Below are positions 1 through 7,029 of a stretch of DNA of 28,171 nucleotides, piece after piece; position 1 is the stretch's first letter, and each line of letters opens with the position of its first letter. The position numbers were made by a program, and so were the translations under genes. The stretch covers positions 1 to 28,171 of the forward strand of contig CAMRVW010000006.1 in the NCBI GenBank assembly GCA_947054185.1. The letters are read 5' to 3'. The notes under the pieces are model-generated. The model was not told the DNA's origin and searched no databases. It was given only the letters and a program-made list of their open reading frames with translations. The DNA is from an uncultured Rikenellaceae bacterium (GTDB lineage: Bacteria; Bacteroidota; Bacteroidia; Bacteroidales; Rikenellaceae).

Positions 1-259
1 GCGGCCCTCCGTTGGCGGAGGCTCCGGGCCGCTCGGGCTATCGTGCCTCAGCCCGTTCACAAGGAACAATGTGCGGTTTCGGTTCCCTCAGACCGCCCTG
101 TCGGGACAAGGGACGAATGTTGCAAGCACGTCCCTTTATATTTTGCCGCTCTGCCCAACTTTTGTTTGCCGCTCTGTCTCCCAGCTCCTTTCCGCGAAGC
201 GGTCATGGCCCATGTTTTGACATACTTTAGGCACAAAATCCAGGGCCGAAAACGAAAAT

Positions 260-304
260 ATGATATAAAGGTGTAAGGCCCAAGTCGAAACACATTTATG
301 ACAT
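260..304. repeat. Imperfect hairpin of repeat copy A
   Basis: The left arm (260-274) and right arm (290-304) pair at 12 of 15 positions plus one G-T wobble, around the 15-nt loop AAGGCCCAAGTCGAA. The right arm and its flank resemble those of copy C (6801-6820), while the left arm and loop resemble copies B and D. Copy A is therefore a mosaic quasi-palindrome. Confidence 0.85.
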
Positions 305-387
305 TATCCTATTAGTCTTTGCTCTCAAAAATATCAAAAGGGGGTCCGAGACCCCTCCGTGACCCCTCCCCCGGAAGGGCCGCCGGA

Positions 388-468
388 GGCAGTTTCAGCA
401 AACAAAACGGCAGTGCAAGCAATATAACGGCAATGCCCGCAAACAATAATCGGCAGTGCCGCAAAGCC
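388..468 (+). repeat. Degenerate ~22-bp tandem tail of copy A
   Basis: Four successive units start GGCAGT or GGCAAT and continue with GCAA-rich sequence, for example CGGCAATGCCCGCAAACAAT. Similar tails of 3-4 units occur at the same place in the other copies. In reverse complement the unit resembles the TTTGCCGCTCTG units of the head side, so the core is bounded by imperfect inverted units. Confidence 0.7.
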
Positions 469-527
469 GCAGGTTCGGGCACGACTTTTGTGTGGTGCAA
501 AACCACCTTACATATAGTATATTTCAG

Positions 528-535
528 TACATTTG
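528..535 (+). promoter_or_regulatory. Candidate -7 box for nhaD
   Basis: TACATTTG matches the Bacteroidota -7 consensus TAnnTTTG and lies 27 nt before the nhaD start. No good TTTG is visible 19-21 bp upstream. A small hairpin, GTGGT-gcaaa-ACCAC (493-507), lies there instead, so the call is tentative. Confidence 0.45.
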
Positions 536-562
536 CAGTGTGTCTATTAAAATATTCAGTAT

Positions 563-1969
563 ATGATTTACGTATTGATGCCTGTTGTTTTTGCGGTTGC
601 GATACTGTGCATCGCCTTTGAGGACCGCATAAAGGTCAACAAGGCGGCGACGGCCATCCTGTCGGCCATATCATTGTGGACCATGCTGTTTATCAATGCC
701 GACGGCGTGTTGAGCTCGGGCCACAGCGAGGCTTTCGCCGATTTTCTGTCAAAGGTGCCCTCGGCAGCCGACATGTCGCCCCACGACCGTTATTATGCCT
801 ATCTGAGCGGCTATGCCATAATAGAGCATCTGGGCGAGGTGTCGACCACCCTGTTTTTCGTCATCTGCTCCATGATCATAGTCGAGATCGTCGACTCGCA
901 CGGCGGCTTCCGTGTGCTGACCGACCGCATACACACGCGCCGCAAAAGACGCATGCTGGTGATAATATCCTTTTTGACATTCTTTCTCTCGGCATTGCTC
1001 GACAACCTGGCCACAGCCATTGTCATGATAGCCATACTGCGCAAGTTCATTCCCGAGCAGAAAGAACGGTGGATATTCTGTTGCATGACCGTCATTGCAG
1101 CCAATGCGGGGGGAGCGTGGTCACCTATAGGCGATGTTACGACCATACTGCTGTGGAGTGGCGGCAACCTCACCCCATGGCATCAGATATCGACGCTCTT
1201 CCTTCCTGCGTTCACCTGCATGATGGTGCCGCTGACCATAGCGTGCCTGCTCTTTTTCAAGCGTCGCGAAAGGTGGAACATACATCGACAGATACATGCC
1301 GAAAACGAGCTGTTGCCGCAGATAAACAAACGGTCCCGCATGGTGATACTGGTAATAGGCATTCTGTCGCTGGCCTCGGTGCCTATATTCAACGAGCTTA
1401 CGGGTCTGCCCCCCTTCATGGGCGTGATGTGCGGCATGGCCCTTCTGTGGATATATACCGACCTTATGTACAATCGCATAGACACCATAGAAGACAAAGA
1501 CCGACTCTCTATCGCCAATGTGTTTCACAAGATAGACATGTCGACGATAATGTTTTTCTTCGGTGTGCTCATGTCGGTGGCGGCACTCGACACAGCGGGA
1601 CAGCTCTCGCAGGCCTCGGGATGGCTTGACGAACACCTGCACAATCCACTTGTCATAGCCTTTATCCTGGGTGTGGTGTCGTCGTTTCTCGACAATGTGG
1701 CTCTTGTGGCGGGCACCATGGGCATGTATGGCATCACCACCGACCCTGCCGCCGGCGCATACGCCATGCAGATGGCCGTGGACGGCTCCTTTTGGACATT
1801 CCTGGCCTATTGTTGCGTCACCGGAGGCAGCATACTCATAATAGGCTCGGCAACGGGGGTGTCGGTAATGGGCATGGAAAATATCACGTTCGGCTATTAC
1901 CTCAAACGATTCTCGCTTCTTGCCGTGGTCGGTTACATTTGCGGCGCAGCGGTATATCTGTTGTGCTGA
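563..1969 (+). CDS. nhaD: Na+/H+ antiporter, NhaD family
   Basis: The 468-residue polytopic membrane protein exchanges Na+ (or Li+) for H+ across the inner membrane, supporting sodium and pH homeostasis. Hydrophobic segments run through its whole length. The family signature is seen in NLATAIVMIAILRKF (about residue 150) and AGGAWSPIGDVTTILLWSGG (about residues 182-201), the conserved Asn/Asp-rich ion-binding region of NhaD proteins. A second SSFLDNVALVAGTMGMYG stretch near residue 375 is the matching half of the internal repeat. Length agrees with the family. The ATG start follows a TAnnTTTG box by 27 nt. The gene stands alone between repeat copy A and a bidirectional terminator, so it is probably monocistronic. 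Confidence 0.93.
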   Translation: MIYVLMPVVFAVAILCIAFEDRIKVNKAATAILSAISLWTMLFINADGVLSSGHSEAFADFLSKVPSAADMSPHDRYYAYLSGYAIIEHLGEVSTTLFFVICSMIIVEIVDSHGGFRVLTDRIHTRRKRRMLVIISFLTFFLSALLDNLATAIVMIAILRKFIPEQKERWIFCCMTVIAANAGGAWSPIGDVTTILLWSGGNLTPWHQISTLFLPAFTCMMVPLTIACLLFFKRRERWNIHRQIHAENELLPQINKRSRMVILVIGILSLASVPIFNELTGLPPFMGVMCGMALLWIYTDLMYNRIDTIEDKDRLSIANVFHKIDMSTIMFFFGVLMSVAALDTAGQLSQASGWLDEHLHNPLVIAFILGVVSSFLDNVALVAGTMGMYGITTDPAAGAYAMQMAVDGSFWTFLAYCCVTGGSILIIGSATGVSVMGMENITFGYYLKRFSLLAVVGYICGAAVYLLC

Positions 1970-1994
1970 CGGCCGCAAATCCATGCGCACAAAT

Positions 1995-2035
1995 AAAAGG
2001 CGCACTCCGGGACTGTTGCGGGGTGCGCCTTTTTT
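1995..2035. terminator. Bidirectional Rho-independent terminator
   Basis: A 14-bp stem (1995-2008 with 2020-2033, one G-T wobble) built on AAAAGGCGCAC and GTGCGCCTTTT is flanked by A and T tracts on both sides. It can end transcription of nhaD from the left and of the dcuB-ubiD group from the right. It abuts the stop codon of the small membrane protein. Confidence 0.9.
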
Positions 2036-2276
2036 ATCTCGTCAGACAGGATGTGTCTTGGGATGCGATGTTGAGAATGTGGTTGATGCGCTCGACAGAC
2101 GGAGCCCTGTTGTCGGAAATCACACCTCGCGGCGGTAATGTGTCGGTGGCCGCCACGGGTAACGGTATGGCCTCGTGACGATAGAAACGGTATGAAAGCC
2201 ACCCCAGCACCATCATCAGCGTCAAAGCCATAATACCCACAACCTCACGACGTTGTATTGAATGCTCGTTGTCCAT
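2034..2276 (-). CDS. Small single-pass membrane protein, unknown function
   Basis: I do not recognise this protein. With the chosen start it has 80 residues: a short charged N-terminus (MDNEHSIQRRE), one hydrophobic segment (about residues 13-31, VVGIMALTLMMVLGWLSYRF) and a ~48-residue polar tail. The ATG at 2276 begins 1 nt after the ubiD stop. In-frame ATGs at 2288 and 2309 would overlap ubiD and are less economical. The tight spacing suggests translational coupling with ubiD. The Arg/Lys-rich residues after the hydrophobic stretch leave the topology open. The stop codon lies in the terminator stem's T tract. Confidence 0.6.
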   Translation of the reverse strand: MDNEHSIQRREVVGIMALTLMMVLGWLSYRFYRHEAIPLPVAATDTLPPRGVISDNRAPSVERINHILNIASQDTSCLTR

Positions 2277-2277
2277 G

Positions 2278-4143
2278 TCATTCGTCATCTTCATTGCTTC
2301 CTGCCCCAAAGGGCAATATCATGTCGCGATAGCGGTGCGACGGTGAGGGTATGAAAGGGTGTGCCGGCATAAGCTCACTCCATCTGCGGTCTATCGAGGC
2401 TATGGTGTCGTCGTCCATGGCCACTATATTGGGCCACCTGCGGCCGAACCCGTTGATGCCACCCACCTTGGCGCGACAGTCGAAAAAGCATACACCGCCA
2501 CATACCGACATGTCACGCCCGGGGTCGACATTAGATGCCGCCGTCCACAACATTATGCCGTTGTCGCTCAGTGACACTCCGCGGTCAAACAACAGCACCG
2601 CGCGTACACCGCCCCAGGTGGTCGAGGAGGCAAGTCGGCGGCACACATCGGCGAAGTCGGCCTCGTGCGACATGTGTGCGGCAACTGCGGGCCACCCCTG
2701 CCTTAAAAGACGGTCGTCAAGGTCGGTGACCTCACCGTCGCATCCGCCGTCATCTGCCGGCATGGCGAAAGGAGGACGAGAGTCGGCCTTGGGGGCTGTG
2801 GCGTCAACGGCCATTTTGGAGCCGAATGCGAATGTCGACGACGAGTGGTCGAGCACATCGAGCGGACCGCGACAGACCATGAGGTCGCTTTGAGGGTCGA
2901 CGCCCGCCAGGGCTCTCCCCACCAAGGGGCCGTCAGAGAGCCGTCCGCCCGGCCCCGAGGTCAGAACCATGAATTTGTTGAACATCATCTGCCCGGCACC
3001 CCACATCGACGAAGCCACCTTGAAGGCCGCACCGGCGTAACGGTCGGTGATATCGAAAAGGGCTATGTTGTGAGCCACGCCCTCGGGCGGCATGTACATG
3101 TCGACAACGTCGGGCTGGGCCACATGGCGTATGGGCGAGAGGAATATGCGTTCTGTGGCCTCGGCAATGTAACGGTCTTCCATGGGAGGCACTCCCACGA
3201 GGGTGGCCGGATAGACGGCATCGTCGCGGCATGTCATGCAGGTGACGTGAAATATCGGATAGAGGTCTTCGAGTGAATAAAAACCGGTGTGATCGCCGAA
3301 AGGGCCCTCGACCACCTTATCTTCGGCGGGGTCGACATAGCCCTCTATCACAAAATCGCTGTCGGCGGGTATCCATATATCGTTAGTGAGCGACTTTACC
3401 ATCCTGACGGGGCGGTGTCTTAGAAATCCCGCCAACATATATTCGTCCACCCCGTCGGGCAGAGGTGCCGTGGCGGCGTATATACATGCGGGATCGCCGC
3501 CTATGGTCACCGTCACGGGCATACGTTCGCCGCGACGACGGTATTGCTCGTAATGGCGCGCACCCGTCTTGTGCAGATGCCAGTGCATGCCTGTGGTGTC
3601 TTTGCCCATTATCTGCATGCGATACATGCCCGTGTTGCGGCTGCCGTTGTCGGCATCTATGGTATGCACCAGCGGCAATGTTATGAAGGCGCCACCGTCA
3701 TGCGGGGCCCACTGAGGCACAGGCAGCATCGAAAGGTCGACGTCGTCGCCCATGTACACCCTCTTTTGGCACCGTCCCCGCCCTTTCGTCCGCCGAGGCA
3801 TCCAACAGGCCGCCTCTTTAAGCAGGGGCAGCATCTTGAGCTTGTCGGCAAATGAGCTCTTGGGCGACATGGCCTTGTCGAACAGGCCGTCTATGCGGGC
3901 GGTTATATCATCCAGCCGCGACACCCCCAAAGCCATGGCCATGCGATGCGACGACCCCATAAGATTGGTGGCCACGGGGAACGGCAACCCGGCTCCCTCG
4001 AACAACAGCGCCTTGCCTCCGTGCGGTTGTTTGCATTGACGGTCGGTAAGCTCGGCAATCTCAAGGTGTGTCGAGACAGGGGCCTTTATGCGTATCAGCT
4101 CACCGCTCTTATCGAGCAGCTCTATGTATTCTTTCAGGTTCAT
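2278..4143 (-). CDS. ubiD: UbiD-family decarboxylase (4-hydroxy-3-polyprenylbenzoate decarboxylase-like)
   Basis: UbiD enzymes use prenylated FMN to decarboxylate aromatic or unsaturated acids. In Bacteroidales they are commonly annotated in quinone biosynthesis. The 621-residue product carries typical signatures: GGKALLFEGA near the N-terminus, NTGMYRMQIMGKDTTGMHWH (about residues 166-185), the E-x-P-F-G-D-H-T-G-F-Y segment (about residues 280-292) and a glycine-rich C-terminal part. It is longer than the ~490-residue E. coli UbiD, as is usual for the Bacteroidota form. I chose the ATG at 4143, giving MNLKEYIELL; a TTG two codons earlier is possible but less likely. It lies downstream of a C4-dicarboxylate transporter on the same strand. 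The true substrate cannot be read from sequence, and no ubiX (flavin prenyltransferase) partner is in view. Confidence 0.88.
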   Translation of the reverse strand: MNLKEYIELLDKSGELIRIKAPVSTHLEIAELTDRQCKQPHGGKALLFEGAGLPFPVATNLMGSSHRMAMALGVSRLDDITARIDGLFDKAMSPKSSFADKLKMLPLLKEAACWMPRRTKGRGRCQKRVYMGDDVDLSMLPVPQWAPHDGGAFITLPLVHTIDADNGSRNTGMYRMQIMGKDTTGMHWHLHKTGARHYEQYRRRGERMPVTVTIGGDPACIYAATAPLPDGVDEYMLAGFLRHRPVRMVKSLTNDIWIPADSDFVIEGYVDPAEDKVVEGPFGDHTGFYSLEDLYPIFHVTCMTCRDDAVYPATLVGVPPMEDRYIAEATERIFLSPIRHVAQPDVVDMYMPPEGVAHNIALFDITDRYAGAAFKVASSMWGAGQMMFNKFMVLTSGPGGRLSDGPLVGRALAGVDPQSDLMVCRGPLDVLDHSSSTFAFGSKMAVDATAPKADSRPPFAMPADDGGCDGEVTDLDDRLLRQGWPAVAAHMSHEADFADVCRRLASSTTWGGVRAVLLFDRGVSLSDNGIMLWTAASNVDPGRDMSVCGGVCFFDCRAKVGGINGFGRRWPNIVAMDDDTIASIDRRWSELMPAHPFIPSPSHRYRDMILPFGAGSNEDDE

Positions 4144-4277
4144 CTGCAAAAAATGTATTCCTAAGGCGCCGTCGGTGGGCGTTGCGGCCTCTTTAGTGTT
4201 GCCGTTATGTCTGTTTTGTGTCTCTTTGTCGCCTTTTCGTGTCGCTTTTATGTCTCTTAGGAAAGGTCGTGCCTCTC

Positions 4278-5585
4278 TTAAAACAGCAGACCCACCATCA
4301 GCAGGCCCAACCCCACCGATGTTACCGTCGCCACCATTCCGGGCATCATGAACGAGTGGTTGAGTATATATTTGCCTATGCGTGTGGTGCCCGTGCGGTC
4401 GAAATTGATTGCTGCCACCACTGTGGGGTAATTGGGTATGAAGAAATAGCCGTTAACCGCCGGAAACAACGCTATGAGCATATAGGGCGATATGCCCAGC
4501 GCCAGCCCCAAAGGCAGAAGCGCCCGTATGGTGGCCGCCTGGCTGAAAAGCAATATCGACATTACGAACAACGCCACTCCGAACAACCACGGCATGCTCG
4601 TGACAGTCTCTTCTATCGACCCTTTTATCTCGGCCATGTTGCCGGCAATGAATGTGTCGCCCATCCATGCAATGCCGAATATGGCCACCACCGCCTGCAT
4701 GCCCGCCGAGAATACCGAACCTTGCGCCGCCTTGACACCCCCGGTACGCGTCACCAACAATATCAGTGCCGCGGCTGCAAGCATTACAGTCTCAATGATA
4801 TATGACATGGACATGGCGCGCCCCTCAAACGTCGGACGCAGCTCCGGCACCGATCCGAACACAACGATGCTCGCCGTCGCCGCAAGAAACAGCACCACCG
4901 ACCACAGGGCACCGCGACCGCCCGTCGCACCCTTCCTGTGGTCATAGCCCCCCTCAAGCTCTCCGGCATTGAGACGACGCAGGTATTCGGCATCGTCCTT
5001 GAGCTCCTTGCCCACTTTCAGCGAGCACAGCGCCCCCGTAACCACTCCTATGAGGGTGCATGGTATCGATATCATCAGTATGTCGCCCAACGTGACGTCG
5101 AAGCCGCCGCCCACCAGCAGACTCAGCAGCGCCACCGTCGCCGCCGATATCGGGCTCGCCGTAATGGCCTGCTGCGAGGCTATCACCGCAATGGCCATGG
5201 GTCGCTCGGGTCGTATGCCCGTCTGGGCGGCAACCTCGGCAATGACAGGCAACACCGAGTATGCCACATGTCCCGTGCCGGCAACAAAAGTGAACGTATA
5301 TGTCACAAGCGGACTAAGTATCGTTATCCGTTTGGGATTGCGGCGTAATATCTTCTCTGCCCATCTCACCATCAGGTCGAGACCTCCCGCCGCCTGCATG
5401 CACGAGGCCGCCGCGATAACAGCCACTATCATCAGCATGACATCTATAGGCGGCGAGGTCGGCTCAAGCCCGAACACAAACACCAACACACCCAGTCCCA
5501 GTCCTCCGAACACCCCGAGCCCGATACCACCGAAACGAGCACCCGCAATTATCGCCGCCAGAACGACAGCCAGTTCCATAGCCAT
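4278..5585 (-). CDS. dcuB: Anaerobic C4-dicarboxylate transporter, DcuA/DcuB family
   Basis: This inner-membrane carrier of about 435 residues exchanges or imports fumarate, malate, aspartate or succinate during anaerobic growth. Family signatures include GARFGGIGLGVFGGLGLGVL at the N-terminus, PPIDVMLMIVAVIAAASCMQ, AEKILRRNPKRITILSPLVT, the FVAGTGHVAYSVLPVIAEVA segment, QQAITASPISAATVALLSLL, and the C-terminal GTTRIGKYILNHSFMMPG. The start at 5585 (MAMELAVV) was chosen because upstream in-frame codons lead back into the promoter and because E. coli DcuA/B begin at the matching place. Succinate export and fumarate respiration are central to Bacteroidales energy metabolism, so an antiporter role is plausible; DcuA versus DcuB type is uncertain. 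It is followed 134 bp later by ubiD. Confidence 0.92.
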   Translation of the reverse strand: MAMELAVVLAAIIAGARFGGIGLGVFGGLGLGVLVFVFGLEPTSPPIDVMLMIVAVIAAASCMQAAGGLDLMVRWAEKILRRNPKRITILSPLVTYTFTFVAGTGHVAYSVLPVIAEVAAQTGIRPERPMAIAVIASQQAITASPISAATVALLSLLVGGGFDVTLGDILMISIPCTLIGVVTGALCSLKVGKELKDDAEYLRRLNAGELEGGYDHRKGATGGRGALWSVVLFLAATASIVVFGSVPELRPTFEGRAMSMSYIIETVMLAAAALILLVTRTGGVKAAQGSVFSAGMQAVVAIFGIAWMGDTFIAGNMAEIKGSIEETVTSMPWLFGVALFVMSILLFSQAATIRALLPLGLALGISPYMLIALFPAVNGYFFIPNYPTVVAAINFDRTGTTRIGKYILNHSFMMPGMVATVTSVGLGLLMVGLLF

Positions 5586-5612
5586 AAAAACACGCTTTTT
5601 TAATTTCTTCCA

Positions 5613-5642
5613 CAAAGATAAACATTTGTCGGCAATGACAAC
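5613..5642 (-). promoter_or_regulatory. Bacteroidota-type promoter for dcuB
   Basis: On the minus strand GTTG (5639-5642) and TATCTTTG (5613-5620) are separated by 18 bp and match the -33 TTTG and -7 TAnnTTTG boxes. The -7 box is 27 nt upstream of the chosen dcuB start. Repeat copy B begins just upstream, at about 5656. Confidence 0.7.
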
Positions 5643-5655
5643 ACACACCGTGCAA

Positions 5656-5955
5656 GGGCGCCGGTTATCGGTTTGCGGGAACGGCCGTTACTTTACTGGT
5701 ACTGCCTCTTTTATTGTTTGCCGGCACTGCCTCCGGCGGCCCTTCCGGGGGAGGGGTCTCGGACCCCGTTTTGAGATATTGAGGACAAACTAAGGAATAA
5801 GCACGAAAGTTATGTGTAAAGATGCTCGACTTGGGTCTCACACCTTTACACATAACTTTCGTTTTTGGCCCTAAGGGTTGGTACCTGAAGTATGTCAAAA
5901 CATGGGCCATGGCTCTCGTGGGAAGGGTGGGAGGCGGGACGGCAAAGCATCGGCG
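5656..5955 (-). repeat. Dispersed intergenic repeat, copy B (head decayed)
   Basis: The repeat lies in minus orientation: the GGCAGT tail units are at 5656-5733, the GGGGTC block (GAG version only, one 11-bp unit) at 5740-5765, the hairpin at 5803-5862, and the GGGCCATG block near 5904-5912. Beyond this, similarity fades through GGAAGG, GGGAG and GGCAAA near 5955. The GC-rich head is missing or unrecognisable. The tail lies against the dcuB promoter. Confidence 0.8.
5803..5862. repeat. Long hairpin of repeat copy B
   Basis: Nineteen consecutive base pairs join 5803-5821 to 5844-5862, followed by an A-C mismatch and two more pairs. The 14-nt loop TCGACTTGGGTCTC keeps the conserved GAC...GTC core. 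The outer-stem sequence differs from the other copies while pairing is kept. Confidence 0.92.
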
Positions 5956-5976
5956 GGCATTTCTCATGCTGCGGCG

Positions 5977-5995
5977 GGCCGACCTGCGGTCGGCC
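5977..5995. repeat. 8-bp hairpin GGCCGACC-TGC-GGTCGGCC
   Basis: This perfect palindrome with a 3-nt loop recurs in reverse complement at 6298-6316 (loop GCA). The opposite orientation mirrors the head-to-head arrangement of repeat copies B and C, suggesting that it belongs to their head regions. Confidence 0.75.
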
Positions 5996-6051
5996 TCATA
6001 GGGCGCGGATTCGAGGTCATGTGTGTGATGAATGAGATTTTTGGCGTTACG

Positions 6052-6300
6052 GAGAGCGGCACTGAGCCTGCGGAGGGCTAAGCGAGAAAGTCATGTACTT
6101 CTCCACCGCCCCTAATTCACCGTCCTATAATATTGCTCTGCGTTGTGCGGCCCTCCGTTTGGCAGAGGCTCCAGGCCGCTCGGGCTTTTGTCCTTCAGCC
6201 CGTTACAAGGAATTTGTGTTTGCTCCACACTTCGTGTGTCGAACAAGGAAAAGTGTGCGGTGTTCGTTGCACTCAGACCGCCCTGCCGGGAATGGGGGGC
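6052..6300 (+). repeat. Repeat copy C, first (head-only) part
   Basis: GGAGAGCGG, GAGCCTGCGGA, TGCGGCCCTCCGTT, GCCGCTCGGGCTT, TCAGCCCGT and CTCAGACCGCCCTG occur in the same order as in the heads of copies A (1-100) and D (27640-27858, reversed). The match stops near 6300, where an unrelated ~220-bp stretch begins. No gene is supported here. Confidence 0.75.
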
Positions 6301-6316
6301 CGACCGCAGGTCGGCC
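6298..6316. repeat. 8-bp hairpin GGCCGACC-GCA-GGTCGGCC
   Basis: This is the reverse-complement copy of the hairpin at 5977-5995. It marks the point where copy C's first head part gives way to non-homologous sequence. Confidence 0.7.
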
Positions 6317-6520
6317 GCATCGGCGTGGAGGTCGAGAGCGTGATGATGGTCGGGCGTGGTGCGTGAACAAGACGGGCGGCACCTTGGATTGGCCGGTACG
6401 TGCCTTTAGCCTGTCGGAGCTTCGGGCCGATCCTGGGAGGCAAGGTGCGAGGGTCTTGGGTGGCGGCGTGCTGCCTTAGTCACTGCACTATAATAACCAA
6501 ACGGGGTTACGGACTTCAGC

Positions 6521-6968
6521 GGGGGATTTTCTGCCCACCGCGAGGTGCGGCCCGTTGCGGCCTCGTGCCTCGGCCGTTTTGCGGGAACAAAAGCCATGCG
6601 GGGCAAAGCATCCGAGTCGTAAGGTGCGAGCGGTGGCTGGCGCATCACTTTATGCTTTGCCGCACTGCCCCACTTTTGTTTGCCGCTCTGTTTCCGCACC
6701 CTTTCCGCGAAGCAGTCATGGCCCATGTTTGAATATCCTTTAGACACAAAACCAAGGGCCGAAAACATATATGTCTTAAATGTGTTTCGACATGCGTCTT
6801 ACACATTTAAGACATTATCCTCTTAGTATTTGCTCTCAAAAATATCAAAAGGGGGTCCGAGACCCCTCCGTGACCCCTCCCCCGGAAGGGCCGCCGGAGG
6901 CAGTTCTGTCAAACCATAAATGGCAATGCCCGCAATACATAACGACAGTTCCCGCAATACAAAAGGCC
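6521..6968 (+). repeat. Repeat copy C, second and complete part
   Basis: A second partial head (TCTGCCCACCGCGAGGTGCG and following, matching copy D near 27710-27745) leads into the TTTGCCGC-ACTGCC / TTTGCCGCTCTG units (6655-6690), the TCATGGCCCATG block, the hairpin (6771-6815), the GGGGTC block with two 11-bp units, and the ~22-bp GGCAGT tail (6899-6968). The tail ends about 60 bp from the susD-like stop codon. Confidence 0.85.
6771..6815. repeat. Perfect 15-bp hairpin of repeat copy C, loop inverted
   Basis: The arms 6771-6785 (ATGTCTTAAATGTGT) and 6801-6815 are perfect reverse complements around the 15-nt loop TTCGACATGCGTCTT. Read in element orientation, copies A, B and D have the loop as AAG-CCC-GTCGAA, whereas copy C has it in reverse complement. 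Confidence 0.95.
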
Positions 6969-6998
6969 GGACCCCAAAAGGTTCGACCTTGTAAATTT

Positions 6999-7015
6999 GT
7001 GCCTTTATGGGGCAC
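6999..7015 (-). terminator. Weak hairpin after the susD-like gene
   Basis: On the minus strand GTGCC and GGCAC pair around a 7-nt loop just after the susD-like stop. The following tract (AAATTTAC) is poor in T, so a terminator role is uncertain. Confidence 0.35.
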
Positions 7016-7029
7016 GGTGTATTGCGTGG

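Larger units (their letters stand above)
1..478 (+). repeat. Dispersed intergenic repeat, copy A (5' end cut by window)
   Basis: This is one copy of a repeat also present at 5656-5955 (minus), 6052-6968 (plus, partly duplicated) and 27290-27858 (minus). In order it holds a GC-rich head (1-135), two direct TTTGCCGCTCTG units (about 140-177), a conserved block around TCATGGCCCATG, a hairpin (260-304), a block containing GGGGTCCGAGACCCC, and a tail of degenerate ~22-bp GGCAGT units (388-468). It has no convincing reading frame. I do not recognise the family. The tail lies upstream of the nhaD promoter region. Confidence 0.85.

Noticed and set aside
388..468. Tandem ~22-bp units resembling a CRISPR array
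   Set aside because: Units are adjacent and degenerate, with no regular spacers and no cas genes; the same tail occurs in each copy of the dispersed repeat.
1121..2005. 294-codon frame antisense to nhaD
   Set aside because: His/Tyr/Arg-rich shadow of a clear membrane protein gene.
6771..6815. Invertible promoter switch of the kind used for capsule genes in Bacteroides
   Set aside because: Those have much longer invertible segments with a promoter inside; the 15-nt loop is too short to hold one and no recombinase gene is nearby.
5650..7029. Several open frames of 60-128 codons within the repeat island
   Set aside because: They are Arg/Pro/Gly-rich, lack recognisable domains and run through repeat blocks in different frames in different copies.
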